The notes below the pieces were generated by a model. The model did not search any database. It was not told where the DNA came from and saw nothing but the letters and a program-made list of their open reading frames with translations. Shown one piece after another: positions 22,260 to 34,989 of a DNA stretch of 64,000 nucleotides. Both the position numbers and the translations under genes were made by a program. The stretch is from Azolla caroliniana. Taxonomy: Eukaryota; Polypodiophyta. The stretch's first letter is position 1. Every line of letters starts with the position of its first letter. Location of the stretch: contig JBHGNT010000009.1 of the NCBI GenBank assembly GCA_043228905.1, positions 22,196,001 to 22,260,000 of the forward strand. The letters run 5' to 3'.

Positions 22260-24770
22260 GCGTTTAATATGTACTATATAGATAGCTATGAAAATCATAT
22301 CTCATTGAGGTTGTTGCTCTCTCAAGGCGTTAAATGAGACACCATTTGTTGTACTAGTATGGGTCCTCACAAGACCTTTCAAAACTTGAGTTCAAGCATC
22401 GGGGATTCCAAGAGTATGAATCAACATCTATTAGTTGTTTGATTTCTGTTTTGCCTTGATATAAAGCCCTTTATATCCATGAAATTATGTATCATTGCAT
22501 GGATAATGGTTCAAGTATAAATGTAAAGATAATCTAACAAATCATTTCGTGTACCTATCATTAGATGACCGAATATTGAGAATAATTGTAGCGCACATCC
22601 ATAACATTTCACACGCATCAACTAGTAAATCTTACCACCTTCAAGACAAAATCGAAGGGTGTTAAAATGTCTTCTCACTTGGATTTAAATGCATATCAAA
22701 TAACTTAACATATATGTACAAACTTCAATGATGACCACTTTCCACACTATTGGGATCCCTTTCCAAAACCCACAACTAAGTCTGCCATCAATGATGAGAA
22801 TGATTACAATTATATAGTTAAATGGCTGAAAACTCTTGACTAGGATTGTAGTCTCAAGGTAAAGATACATTAAGATGATTGGGTTTTTATGTGCCGGGTC
22901 TAGCTATGGATTCCATAACTAATAATCCCAAGTAGGCTCAAAAATATCAAGAACCAAAGGCTAATAAAGTAGGTTTATAAATCTATACTCTATCTATCGT
23001 TTACTCCATAATTAATAGAAGGTCACATGGATTTCCCTTGTCCTCTCACCCAATCATGGAGGTGGAGCTAAACTTTCTCATTGGGGATATATTTTAATGA
23101 ATATGTGTGATGTGGTTCTTTGTTCATCAACGTTGTCAACTATTTTAATTTTGCCTTTTAGATAAATCAACGTGTTGCGTAATGGGATCATAAGATCATG
23201 TCCTAAATTAAATAAACTCATACCAATATTTATGAATCTTGAATATAAAAAAGCATCGGATTCTTAGGTTCATAAATGATTCGCTAAAATTGTTCTAGTG
23301 TATGATGAACTTACCAATGATACTACATCCACATTTTGTTCTTCTTTATTCATCAAGTCAACAAGGATTTGTTGTTTAGCTAGAAAGCTAAGCTTCTAAA
23401 AAGCAGACCAATAAGCAACAATTAGTTGTTTCTCCCTTTTGATGAAGGGAATCTTCAAAAGTTCAAGATGCAATTGAACAAGTACCTAAAGTAAGTAGAG
23501 AAATTTCCATACATGATCGATCGTGTGAAACAGTAGCCTACAAATTTATATGCAATAGCCTACAATCTTCAGATATGTACAATGTTAATATTCAACACGT
23601 GTAAATTAATCAACATACTTTCCTCATAAAACCTTTACAAATCATTTCAACTAATGTTATGTCTATCCATTCAGCTTACGTTATGGAAAATTGTTTGACT
23701 ATACATTCGTAAATATACGGCAACTAAAAACATATCAATTAAAAAAAACTCATCAAGTTTACACAATTAAAAATGGTATACCAATGTGTATTTTTTAGTG
23801 CGGTTGGCAAAAGTGTTGAAAATGGGCAAGTAGCTTGACATATAAAGCTGAATAAAGTTCCTTGACATTTAGGATTCTAGAAGTGGATACAAGGCTCGAT
23901 GAAATTCCCATGTTCCCATGAATTATTGGTTATGAATTCATCGATTTCGGATGTTGTTTGATTGGTGGTCATGATGTTTGAATCTACGATCAAGTTTTTA
24001 ATCACCCCATTGATTTGTGTCCTTACTTCACCGATTTCTATGTTTAATAACGATGCAACATGAAACCTATAAAACAAAGTTGATCAATTACAATATTGTT
24101 AGTATGCTCATTTAATCCATCAAATTCAATGAACATGGTCCTTTGTTATGACGAATGTATCGAGAACCAATGCAATGTGCTCATGGATATAAGTGTCCAC
24201 ACTTTGCCACTTCCTACGCATTGTCGAGGGCATCCTCATTTGTATCAAGATTGCACTTGGTCTGGAGACGTTGTTGGTTTTTTAACATGAAGGTTTTTTG
24301 GTTCAAGTAAATGCATTTTGACACATTCCAATAAGCCATAAACAATGCTTCGATCTCTTGTGGGAACTAATAGTATTCGACATGAAGTTTGATAGTTATT
24401 AGGGAAGCCCCAAATTCTATGAGATGGCCCAGTTAACTAACTCTATAGAAGTTGGATGTAAGCTACTTGGATTTTATGATATGTATGTAGATGAAGAGAA
24501 ATAAAAAAACAAGGTGTTGTTGTTACCTATCGAAGAGGCAAATTATGTAGTTGGCCTAGAGTTTCAATAATGGACGATGGATGAAAACCTTCTATATCAA
24601 ACAATAGGCCAATAATAAATATCGACTGATTGTTACTGATTAAATGAGTTGCTTTACAATCGAGGAGCAAGAACAAGAGACCTTGGGGCGAAGGAGATAC
24701 CTGTGTGTGCGCTCCTCCAACAAGCGATGGAAGACGTGTCACATTGTGAGAGCTCTTGGCTGGCTATTTG
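22260..24770. other. intergenic, no gene recognised
   Basis: AT-rich with short frames only (for example 23877-24077 minus, 24096-24290 plus). I recognise no family, repeat or RNA gene. Confidence 0.5.
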
Positions 24771-24778
24771 GATGCATG

Positions 24779-25238
24779 TAACAATCGGCAAAGGTTCGGT
24801 TTGGTTTAAGAGGGTCCAAACCAAACGGGTTTGAAACCGAACCGAACCGAACTGTTTAGAGATGTTGAAACATGACCCGAACCGAACCACGAAACCCTTA
24901 AAACCGAACCATTAAATATTTTTTTCAAACCGTTAAGCCATTAAACCGCGGTTTCGGTTTTCAACATAGGTCAAATTTGTAATTTGTAATTTTTAAAATC
25001 TCAAAATTTTTAAAAAAATTCCCAAAATGTGAGAATAAGGCATGAAAATGAAAAGATTATTTAAAAACAAAAATTTTAAATTTATTATCATTTTTTTAAT
25101 TAAAAAAAAACAAAAAAACAAAAAAAAAACCGTTAAACCGTGGTTTTAAACTGTTGAAACCGAACCAAACCATTTAAAAAACCCCGAACCGAGCCGTTTA
25201 AACCGCTAAGCCGCGGTTTCGAAGTTGCCGATTGTTAT
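24779..25238. mobile_element. hAT-like MITE (460 bp) with 8-bp target duplication
   Basis: Non-coding element with near-terminal inverted repeats TAACAATCGGCAA (left) and TTGCCGATTGTTAT (right), rich in GGTTCGGTTTGGTT/AACCGAACCGAACC. It is flanked by the perfect 8-bp direct repeat GATGCATG (24771-24778 and 25239-25246). An 8-bp duplication is typical of hAT transposons. A diverged copy in the opposite orientation lies at 31436-31857. It ends about 290 bp before the start codon of the Brix-domain gene. Confidence 0.75.
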
Positions 25239-25249
25239 GATGCATGCCC

Positions 25250-25395
25250 TGTCCTTGAGCTCTAAACCGGTATAGGAACTAGTTCGGTTCAAGTTTTGAA
25301 AACTCTCAAACCGTTTAAGGGTTAACTGGTTTGGTTTGGACAAAGCGTCCAAACCAAACCAGTTAAGCCGAAGCCGAACCGTTGCCGATTCTGAC
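25250..25395. repeat. partial copy of the MITE family
   Basis: AGTTCGGTTCAAG, CCAAACCAAACCAG and an end AACCGTTGCCGATT resemble one end of the 24779-25238 element. It contains its own small inverted repeat (GGTTTGGTTTGGAC/GTCCAAACCAAACC). It lies about 130 bp upstream of the gene start. Confidence 0.5.
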
Positions 25396-25526
25396 TGAGG
25401 CTTCCTAGGATACATGGCAAAGAAGGGGGGGCGTTTTAGGGTTTCCGCCTGCCTGCGCTTCTCTGCTCCTCCTGTCTGTGCCATCGATTCGCCTTCCGTG
25501 TCTGTGTTTTCTCGGAGAGGAACGCC

Positions 25527-25808
25527 ATGGGCCGCACCAGAAGGGTGAGGCGCAAGCTTCATCTCTCCATTCCTCCGATCTCTCTCTCTCTCTGACTGTC
25601 TTTTGTGTCTTTGCAGAAGAAGAAGCATACGCAGGATCCTCTCCAAACAGAAGCGGAGTCTGAGAAAGTTCCTCGAAGCTTCGTGATCGGACGAGGCAAG
25701 CTCCCTCCTCTCCTTCGGCAGCTTCAACACGACCTTCGCAAGCTTATGCAGCCTCATACTGCTCTCCATCTCAAGGTAAGCTCTATCGAAACGATGAATA
25801 GGCTTCCC

Positions 25809-25839
<31 letters not shown>

Positions 25840-26510
25840 TAGAGGTGTTTGCGTATGCATGACTGTGCTTCAGATCTTACTAGGAAGGAGCTGGAAAGGT
25901 CAGCCTGACAGGAAAATTTAGTATATTATGTATCCTTATGTTCTCTGAGCCTTCGGAGGATAACGTTGTTTACTTTTACACATCATGCAGCCATATACAC
26001 ATCCTTTGAAATAAGGCCTGTAGTGTATCTTGTCATTGATTTTACTTCACCTGTCCCGTACTGGCGAAGAGAATCTTGTTGACAAGAAAGTTTTTCTGTC
26101 AGTTGTAAACCCACTGAAATGCATTTAACAAAAGGAGATGTATAGATTGCCATCTGACATTCAAAGCTTTAGCTTCCAATACATACATGGTTAGCTCAGT
26201 TCATATATTCAATATTTACCATGCTCTCTTATTGATAGGAGAAGAAGAGAAACTCGGTGAAAGATTTTGTGCATGTCGCTGGTCCTCTCGGAGTCTCCCA
26301 CTTCCTCATCTTGTCACATACAGAGAAATCATCGTACTTGAGACTAGCACGATGTCCTCGAGGGCCAACATTGACCTTCAAAATCCATTCTTATTCATTA
26401 GATTCAGATATTGCTCGAGTTCAGCTAAGGCCAAGAGCTCCTGCAGGTCTATATAAAAATTCTCCATTGGTAAGTTAGTCTACATGTTGGAACATTTGCC
26501 CATATGTATG

Positions 26511-26541
<31 letters not shown>

Positions 26542-29500
26542 TTGTGTGTTAAAGAAATAGCTCTTTGCAGATCGTTTTGGCTGGTTTTGGTGGAGAAGAA
26601 GAACATCTTAAACTAACAACCACCATGTTCCAAAATATTTTCCCGGCTATCAATGTGAATACTGTAAGTGATACACCAAGTATATTTCTCTATGGAAGGT
26701 TTATTTTACAAGTTAACTACCAAACTTATGTCTATTAGCTATTTAGAATCCCTTGTCATTTTCATAGGTCAAACTAGCAACATGCCAACGGGTTGTGTTG
26801 CTGAGTTATAATAAGGAGACAAAGCTCATAGAGTTCCGGCATTACTCGATTAATCTTCAGCCTTCAGGAGTGTCACGACCCTTGAGGAAACTGGTTCAGA
26901 ATCGGAAAATTCCCGACTTGAGGGGTTTTAGTGATGTCAGTGATTTTGTTACAAAGTATGTATTTACATCTTGATTAATATGAATTTGGATACGTAGAAG
27001 GAATAATATTTAAACACTATATATGTATACCTGTTTGTATGGAATATATTATACACAGAAATAGAATTTGTAGAATAGGAAAATGTCAAAAATGATAAGT
27101 GAAACATGTTTCCAGAATTTATATCATGAAATCTGCACAAAAACATGCAGGTGATAAAACTATTAGACACTCTTCGAAATGAATATGCGTATTGAAGGTT
27201 AAGCTTGCAAAAAGGTTTTCTTGTTTGTCCTGATTGATGCATTTGTGCCTCTGTTTTGCCACATTAATGTCAGATGGTATAGAAGGTCATCATTTTATAT
27301 CATGAAATCTGCACAAAAACATGCAGGTGATAAAACTATTGGACACTCTTCGAGATGCATATGCGTATTGAAGGTTAAGCTTGCAAAAAGGTTTTTTTGT
27401 TTGTCCTGATTGATGCATTTGTGCCTTTGTTTTGCCACATTAATGACAAATGGTATAGAAGGTCATGATGTTATATCATGAAATCTGCACAAAAACATGC
27501 AGGTGATAAAACTATTGGACACTCTTCGAGATGCATATGCGTATTGAAGGCTAAGCTTGCAAAAAGGATTTTTTGTTTGTCCTGATTGATGCATTTGTGC
27601 CTTTTTTTCGCCACATTAATGTCAGATGATATAGAAGGTCATGATGTTATAAATAATATAGTGGAGAACATCGCAGATCATACATTATTAATGCATGAGA
27701 AATGATAAAAATTAGTAAAGGGCACAGCACAAATTCAACTTAGAAAGAATAATGTTTTGTGACGATGACTTGCAGATGCCGGAGCAAAACGGTATATATA
27801 TATGGCTGATGTCTGTATTTTGTGTTTCTTTACAAATGGAAACTGCTACTCATTGTAGATTCAGTTAGGGTAAATAATACAAGATATGTAAACATTGCCC
27901 GGAAGCTGTAGTAAACTAAGGGTTTGAATCTGCTTTCGTCAATGATCTGGAGTATATTTGTTTTTTTATTTCGCATATATTACAAGTGGGTGTCCTATGA
28001 AAATTCCCAATTTGTGTCATCTTCATCTTGTTTGATGCTCTCATTGACTAATTAGAGAAGACATTTCTCCCCCCTTTGTTATCAGTTTATTGAATCTTTG
28101 TAGAGTTTCTAGTTAACTATTTGATAAAAATGTTGTGTAATTTTCTGTAGGGCAGGGTATGGATCGGAAAGTGAGGCGGAAGATGAAGCTGCAACTATTC
28201 AGTTGTCTACTGATATTGGGCGTTTAAATCGTCAATCTCAAAGAAGTGCTGTAAAACTTCAAGAGATTGGTCCACGTATGACCATGCAACTTGTGAAGGT
28301 CGAGGAGGGTCTATGCTCGGGTGCTATCATTTTCCATGAGTACAGTAAGATTCTGTCCTTACATACTGCTATCTAGTGGGATGAAAATTATAAGCAACAG
28401 ACTTCAATCAGATTATATCAGCTGATTTTGTTAATATTTTATTAATGCAAGTAAGCTCAGATTTTATGCCATAATTAATCACCAAATTTGGTGTGTTTTT
28501 CTTTGAATAACATATACAAAATTACAGATTCAATATTGTTTGGAAGTATGAATGCCAGGTTAATTATATATTATTTATGGTTATGTACTAGATAATTAAT
28601 TGTTATATAGTTAAAAGAAAATAGTAAACTACAGTAAATGGATGTTATTAATGTAATATGCAGTGGACAGTGATTTTCTAAATTTGAAAGATTAGGTTAT
28701 GTTATAATTTCTGTATAGCACAGAGGGTTAGTCATGTGATTTATTTCTGTATGATGTATAAGTGGGTTAACCCTGATATTCAAATGATAAAACTGTATGA
28801 CTTTTATCATTAGGTATAATAAAGATAGGTGGATTTACATCATAAGATTATGGCTGAATTACTACAATGATCTTAATCTTAAACAAGTGAACGTTTTTTC
28901 TAGTAAAAAAGACACCAGAAGAAATTGCGGAATTAAGAGAAAGTAAGGAGCAGAGAGAGGCTTTGCGGAAGCAACGTCGGGCAGAACAAGATGCAAATGT
29001 TGAGAGAAAAGAGTAGGCTATACTTTCATCTTGTTTTAGGATAATCTTTACTGTGGTTATTGTGGTCTTAAAATCGTGCGTGCAGGTTATTGAAACAAGC
29101 CCGAAAGAAAAAGCAGAGAAAGGTTCATCAGAATGATGCGAATAACACTGCAGTTGAGAATCCAGAAGATGAGAAGGATGATGCTTATTGGTACAGGCAA
29201 GAAACTGGACAAGAGCCAGATGCAGGTCAGTGAACATGATGCAGTTAAACTTAAATTTTCGTATATTTTATGGTGATGACAGATGGTTTTGCTCAATAGT
29301 TTGTCAATGTGTATTATTTGGTGTGATGGTTAAACTAGTTATTTGTTGTATTTCAGAATTTTTAAGTAGTATACCAAAGAGAACTCCAAAACCATCTATA
29401 AGTAAAGGATCTGGATTGAAAGTGCGCGAAATGAAGGCAAAGAAAAATAGATCAAATAACAATGATACCAGGGGTTTTCAAGCTAACAAGAGAAAGAGAG

Positions 29501-29619
29501 CCTCAGGCAAGACTGACATGGGTAACGGCATGGCAGACAAAATTATATCTCAGAGGAAGAGGAAAGAGGAGGCAAACAATAAATCTAGCCAGACAAGGAA
29601 AAAGAGACGAACAGGATGA
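25527..29619 (+). CDS. PPAN: Peter Pan/SSF1-like Brix-domain ribosome biogenesis protein
   Basis: Nucleolar 60S-assembly factor homologue (464 aa). Nine exons inferred from GT-AG junctions and frame continuity: 25527-25544, 25617-25775, 26239-26469, 26571-26663, 26768-26955, 28151-28344, 28904-29012, 29086-29225, 29357-29619. It starts MGRTRRKKKH. The Brix/sigma70-4-like domain spans about residues 28-292, with SFVIGRGK, KDFVHVAGPLGVSHFLILS, GPTLTFKIHSYSL and EIGPRMTMQLVKVEEG. The KKTPEEIAEL segment and the AYWYRQETGQEPD motif typical of plant and animal Peter Pan proteins follow. The C-terminus is basic (NKRKR, RKKRRTG), fitting nucleolar targeting. In other eukaryotes SSF1/PPAN acts in pre-rRNA processing of the large subunit. 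A MITE lies in the promoter and a 176-bp triplication in intron 5. No disabling change is seen. Confidence 0.9.
27120..27647 (+). repeat. 176-bp tandem triplication in intron 5
   Basis: Three copies start at 27120, 27296 and 27472 (TATATCATGAAATCTGCAC), with exactly 176-bp spacing and few mismatches. They occupy about half of the 1195-bp intron 5. Each copy contains ACATGCAGGTGATAAAAC, a CAG|GT context that could act as a cryptic splice site. Confidence 0.9.
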
Positions 29620-30420
29620 CAACTGAGCTTAAGAAATTGTCTTTAGTATAGTTTTTGGGCACAGCCCTTGCAAAGATGGTTGTCGCTATCTTTGCTGATT
29701 GTGACAAATTTCTGGACAGTATCTGGTTAAGAGCCCTCCTTTGTGCTCTCTCTGGTAGTGATCTAAGGAGTTGTGTGTAACTTTGTTTCCAAGGCATCTA
29801 TCTTTGTGAACAAAGTAATATGAGATTTACTCTAAAATGCCCACAATTTTGTATCTCGTTCCAAAATTTCATAAAGAAGTTTTTTCATCCAACTTCTCAT
29901 GTTGATTCCATGGAATCAGTCTTGACTGTGCATGCAACAGCACCACTATTTCGTATTAACAGAAGTATTATGTAATGTAATACCCTGCTTCGAATCTTTA
30001 TGCCTTGAAGGTAAGGCTGTTCTTGGTATTTTAACTGTACAACCAAAGGAAAATGTTCTATTCGGATGCTGGAGGGTGAAATTGACTGTACGAACCCTCA
30101 AGTTGTTACGAAGTACTTCAACCAAAGATAACGGTTGGGAACTATCAAGAGAGTTGAAATGAAAACTGCAATCTCGTTGTATCTAGGTGTTGAATTTGCT
30201 CTATTTAAAACTTTTGCAACTGTGTTAATAAATAAATATATACAAAGCTCTGAATGCAAGTGTACTTGCCCTAATGCCCCCAAGTGATCCCCCTTGTTTG
30301 AGATTTTTGCTGCAAGTGGGTCTCCCTAATACCTTCGGTGTCATGCTCCCACAGAACACAACCCAAAACCCCCATTACATGATCAAATCTGAATGCCTTG
30401 ACCAACAACAAAATTGGAAC
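29620..30420. other. 3' UTR and intergenic, no further gene
   Basis: Downstream of the Brix gene stop codon. The first ~200 bases are probably 3' UTR. No other supported feature. Confidence 0.5.
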
Positions 30421-30429
30421 AATTTAGCT

Positions 30430-30820
30430 TCTTGGATCAATAAATGATCTTTGGCCTATCTACATCATGAAAGACTTGCACCACACCATTCTACTGCTCA
30501 CCCATTGATGTTCTCAATTAGTACAAGGATGTGTTTGCGTGATCTTAAGAAGACATGGAAGGTTTGAACCCATTGCTTCTATGAGGTGGCTACCAACATG
30601 AGTTAGAGCTTTGGATAGATGCCACCCCAACTATATTGCCTTGTCAAGAACACTACCTAGCTTAGTATGATTATGGTCATTCTTGGGAAGAAGGGGAAGT
30701 TGTGAGCATTGGTTGTCAAGTAAAAGTTCAATGTTGCTACAATCACCAATCCTTTTCCTCTCCATTATCACCTCCATCTTGGATACAATAGCAAGCCATG
30801 GAATGTACACATAAAATTGA
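30430..30820 (+). pseudogene. fragment of Ty3/gypsy reverse transcriptase
   Basis: With stops and frame changes, one can read KDVFA and EDMEG (near 30525-30560), then NVATITNPFPL followed by SILDTIASHGMYT (about 30730-30805). These match the start of gypsy reverse transcriptase. No other domains or LTRs are present. Confidence 0.55.
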
Positions 30821-31430
30821 GGAACAATTTGGTAATATTGGGAGAGTGAGTGGGATATCTATGTATATGCTTTTATTCAATGTAAAGGTATCTCTACACA
30901 TGCCCTAAAGACTGTGTGTTCACACACAAAGTGCATCATTGAGCTTGTTACCTCAACAAACTATAGACAAGCTCAAAGAAACAATGAAAGCTTTCCATGC
31001 CTTGGAGGAAACTCTCACTAGCATGATCCAAGAACATGAATTGATGAGTGCGAAGAAACGATTGCCACAAGAATGACATACATTACAATATATGCCACTA
31101 TTATCGTGCACTTGTTTGTTATGCACACATGATGTAAGTGAGGGTAGGTCACTAATATTTACAAATCATATGTGAAAGTTATATTCACTAATGTTAGAAA
31201 GGGACTAATGTGATTGGATAGAGGGAATGATATGTGCATACAATATCATGATCCTGACAACCAATTGATGGAGAATTTCTTAGAAAGTTATATCTATTTA
31301 ATGGTCCTAGGAAGAAGTATAAATATGAGGCCTCACGAGTCGTTACCCTCAAAAAACACATTACATCCAAATGTTGAAATTTTGAGACACCAGTGGTGCA
31401 AGATAGGCTTTTGTCTCAACGATCATGTTT
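30820..31430. other. intergenic, no gene recognised
   Basis: No motif-bearing frame. The 72-codon frame at 31214-31432 is not convincing. Confidence 0.45.
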
Positions 31431-31435
31431 AATAG

Positions 31436-31857
31436 TCGGCAACTTTTCGGTTTGAACCGAACCGAATCGTGAAACCGCGGCTTAACAATTTAAATGGTTC
31501 GGTTCGGTTTCAACGGTTAGAAACTGCGGTTTAAACGGTTTAATGGTTTTTTAATTTTTTAATAAAAATAATCTTTTCATTTTTAAGCCTAATTCTCACA
31601 TTTTAGAAAAAACTTTAAAATTTTGAAAAATTTAAATTTAAAATATTAAAAATTTGAAATTTGAAATTTGACCTATGGTGAAAACCGAAACCAAACCCTG
31701 AAATTGTGGTTTTAACGGTTTGAATTTTTTAAAATGGTTTCGATTTAAACGATTTCAGTTCAAATGGTTTCGTGGTTTGGTTCAAGTTTCAAAATTTTTA
31801 AACGGTTTAGTATTGACATTCTCAAACCAAACCGAACCGTTGCTGATTTGTTAATCT
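31436..31857. mobile_element. inverted diverged copy of the 24779 MITE
   Basis: In reverse complement it follows the 24779 element from end to end: CGGCAAC-type tips, CATAGGTCAAATTT, AAAATGTGAGAATTAGGC and AAATGAAAAGATTATTT in the same order. Tips are TAATAGTCGGCAAC (left) and GTTGCTGATTTGTTA (right). No clear target duplication remains. Confidence 0.6.
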
Positions 31858-31879
31858 TACCTCATCCAAGGTACACGTC

Positions 31880-32228
31880 TGTTGGGGATAAAGGCCCCAA
31901 GGACTCACATTTTGTATATGAAAGTTCCCTTCAAGAGCTTTATAGACACATACTTTTACTATATTTTTGGACCAAAATTGGGGGGTTATTATAGGCATTT
32001 ACATTATCTTTATAACTTTTGGCCATTGGCCATGTGTGAACATGTCCAAATGACCTAAAAGTTACTTATAAATAAAAATTGGCCTCAAATCTCTCATGAT
32101 GAGATAGGGACTTTAGTGGCTAGGTTTTCCTCTCCATTCATAGTTTTCTCTACTTTCTCTCTCCTCACACAACATCCCACTCCCTTAATGTTTTGGATCT
32201 AACCACACCATCACGTCATTGTCTTTCA
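31880..32228 (+). repeat. 5' LTR of copia A
   Basis: Starts TGTTGGGGATAAAGG and ends near TTTCAACT, followed by TAGTATTAGAGTG, a decayed version of the usual TGGTATCAGAGC primer site. No second LTR of A is present, so the boundaries rest on these motifs alone. Confidence 0.6.
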
Positions 32229-32329
32229 ACTAGTATTAGAGTGAGAGAATTTGTCTCATCAGGTGATTGTGCACAAAACAGTAGGTGATTTTACCTTTTT
32301 TGGTGATTTGTTTTTAAACTATTCAAGTG

Positions 32330-33970
32330 CAAACATGACTACTACCTCATGTGATCTCAAAATCTTGTTTGAGATCAGGAGATTTGAAGGTAGTGGTTTT
32401 GATTTATAGAAAGAGAGAGTGTTAGACATTCTATTTCTTAAAGATTGTGAAGGGGCACTTCTTGAAGTCAAGCCTAATTGCAGATATTACAAAGCTGAAT
32501 TAGAAATCAAAATACACAAGTGACAAGAAGAAAAAGGACATTGAGCAACCATGGACATGTATATCTTGGAAATAACCATGCTTGTTCTATTGAAGGTATT
32601 GACATAATGCACGTCATTGTGGATGGTACTAATGAGCTGATTTTGCATGATGTAAGGTATGTACCAAGCATCAAGAAAAGTTTATGTTTGTTGGACAAAT
32701 GGATATAGTACCCTCTTTGAGGAAGGGTCATGGAAGCTTATCAAAGGTTCTAGGTTAATTTGTTAAAGGTACAAAGAAAGGGACTCTGTATTGCTTGCAT
32801 GGTAAATCTTTGATAGGCAAGTTTATTGCTTTGGCTAAAATCCATTCATAAATGGAATTATGGCATAAAAGATTTGGCCACATGAGTCACAAAGGCCTTC
32901 ATAAACTATGTAATTTGAACAAGTTTGATGTGCTAAAGGCTCAAAAGGTGATTTTTGTAATCAATGCCAATATGGTAAGCAAGCAAAGAATTCCTACTAC
33001 TTTGGTGTCTCTTGTAAGCCTAATCTTCTTGATTTAGTTCATTTTGATGTTTGTAGCATGGCCACCAAATCTATGAGGGGTGCCATTTTTTGTATTTTTT
33101 TTATCGATGACTACTCTAGGAAACTTTGAGTATATTTGTTAAAATCTAAGTATGAAGACTTTGCTACATTTAAGAAATTTCATGCATTTGAGATCACCCA
33201 AACAACTAGAAAGCTGAAATGCTTACACACAGATAATGGGGGAGAGTTTGCAAGTGTTGAATTTAAAAGATTTTGTGAAAATCTTGGTATTATGAGGGAG
33301 CTAACAATCTTAAACAACCCCTCTTCCAATGGTGTGGTTGAAAGGTATAACAAGACTTAATGTGAAAGGATGAGATGCATGCTATCCACAAATAATCTCC
33401 CTATTGGATTTTGGGGAGAGGCCTTGAAAATTGCAGCTCGTGTTTGCAATAGATCCCCTCATATGTCCTTAAAAGGTGGCATTCCTGAAGAGGTTTGGTC
33501 TAGCAAACTAGCTTCATATGACCACATATGCATCTTTGGTTGTGATGCTTTTCAGCATCTAAGGCTTGGGTTGAGAAGAAAGTTAGATGCTAAGTCCATG
33601 AAAGGAATTTTTATTGGTTTTGGAGATGACGGTGAAATGGGCTACAAGATTTGGCTACCTCAACTCAAGAAGGTAATACACAACCGAGATGTTGTAATTA
33701 ATGAGGCAAGTTTGCTAAAAAATGATTGTGCCTCTAAGTGTGACCATAAAGAATTAAATTTTAGTATGTACAACCACAAGTTAGATCTGATATGAACCCT
33801 CAAGATGCACCACATTTGGCTGGAAATAATGAGCCAGTGGTTATTGACCCAAATGATGTTGGACAACAAAATGAGGCTCTTTATGGGCTTATGCAACCAC
33901 CTATTCATGTTGAAAACAAGGTTGAAAATGAAGATGTCAATGAAACACCTTGGGGAAGCTGAGCATATTC
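32330..33970 (+). pseudogene. copia A polyprotein remnant (gag start, pre-integrase, integrase)
   Basis: Broken by several stops and shifts. Seen: a gag start with RRFEGSGF (near 32375); protease-downstream LILHDVRYVPSIKKSL (near 32640); GAG-pre-integrase MELWHKRFGHMSHKGLH (near 32852); integrase core with FIDDYSRKLW (near 33100), HTDNGGEF (near 33228) and SSNGVVERYNKT (near 33330). Integrase then continues through 33370-33720. RT is deleted. Non-functional. Confidence 0.85.
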
Positions 33971-34153
33971 TGTTGGATCTAGACCCACTCAAGTGGAGCC
34001 CATGACATGGAGTTGGCTGAGAGCCAGCTACCAACTCAGTGTCAAATCGGCTAGGTACCGATTCGGGTTGAGTGTTGAATCGGCTAGGTGTCGATTCAGG
34101 TTGAGTGCTGATTCGGCTCAGAGCTAAAGAAAGGAAAAAGTTATATTTGTTTA

Positions 34154-34217
<64 letters not shown>

Positions 34218-34975
34218 TGTATGTATGTATGTATGTATGTACGTTCTTTTATGTGTCCTCTTTTTCTTGTGTGTGTGTGTGTGCGCGCCTTTTTCATATG
34301 TTTATGTGTGAATGCAGATACGAAAAGAGGAGACGTTACCCCAAAAAGGCTGATAAAAAGAAGGTATAGATAGAAAAACAGAAAGAGAGAAAACTAAGAG
34401 ATAGATAGAGAAAACAAAGCGTGATACAGAATTTTTTTTGCACATGAGTAAATAGAAGTAAGGTTGAAAAACAAAGATTTGAGAAGCCTAGGAGAGGTGT
34501 GTGAGAGAACACAAAAAAGCTTCTGCAAGAAACCAGAAACAAGTAGGAGATCTCGAGAAAGGGGTGATCGAGAGAGAGAACTCGTTGCAAGAGTGAAGAC
34601 GGAGATCTAATGAGGTCCTGTCTGGACTACCCAAAGAGTCACATCAACTCTTCTGTCCACTTGTAACAAGTTTATTTGTTTTTGGTTTTTTTTTGTTGTT
34701 TATCCCATCCGGTAGGGTGAATATTGTACAACCAATGGTGTAGCCTTGAAATATATTTGCATACCTCTAGTGTAAGTTCTAGAGGCTGTCAACACCTTGT
34801 ATACTTAGAAAATAGTGAATCTATTTCGGAACCTAAGGTTCCCGTGGTTTTTCCCATTTTTTGGGTTTTCCACGTTAAATTTCTATGTACTCTCATTTTT
34901 GTCTTGTGGTTTCATCTATTTGGAAACTTGTGTTGGTAGTGTAAATCATCCCGTTTCGGATCCATATTCCTAACA
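33971..34975 (+). repeat. 5' LTR of copia B (1005 bp)
   Basis: TG...CA ends with imperfect inverted tips (TGTTGGAT / ATTCCTAACA). The last ~230 bp match 45943-46166 closely. U3 contains an AT/GTAT microsatellite at 34155-34245. Confidence 0.85.
34155..34245 (+). repeat. (AT)n(GTAT)n compound microsatellite
   Basis: Roughly 17 AT dinucleotides followed by about 12 GTAT tetranucleotides, inside U3 of the LTR of B. The short frame through it (34105-34311) is not a gene. Confidence 0.9.
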
Positions 34976-34977
34976 AG

Positions 34978-34989
34978 TGGTATCCGAGC
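34978..34989 (+). other. primer-binding site of copia B, split by element C
   Basis: TGGTATCCGAGC, two bases after the LTR, differs at one position from the tRNA-iMet complement TGGTATCAGAGC. Element C follows directly at 34990; CGAGC is repeated at 42020-42024, after which the leader of B continues. Confidence 0.8.

Larger units (their letters stand above)
31880..33970 (+). mobile_element. Ty1/copia element A, left part
   Basis: Old copia element: LTR (31880 to about 32228), degenerate Met-type primer site, gag remnant, pre-integrase and integrase regions, then the RT/RNase H junction sequence GEAEH. It is cut at 33970 by element B; the next bases of A (a second TATTC, then TTGGTATGCG) resume at 46167. 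Most of the RT had already been deleted, since the gap between integrase and GEAEHILGM holds almost no RT sequence. Confidence 0.8.
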
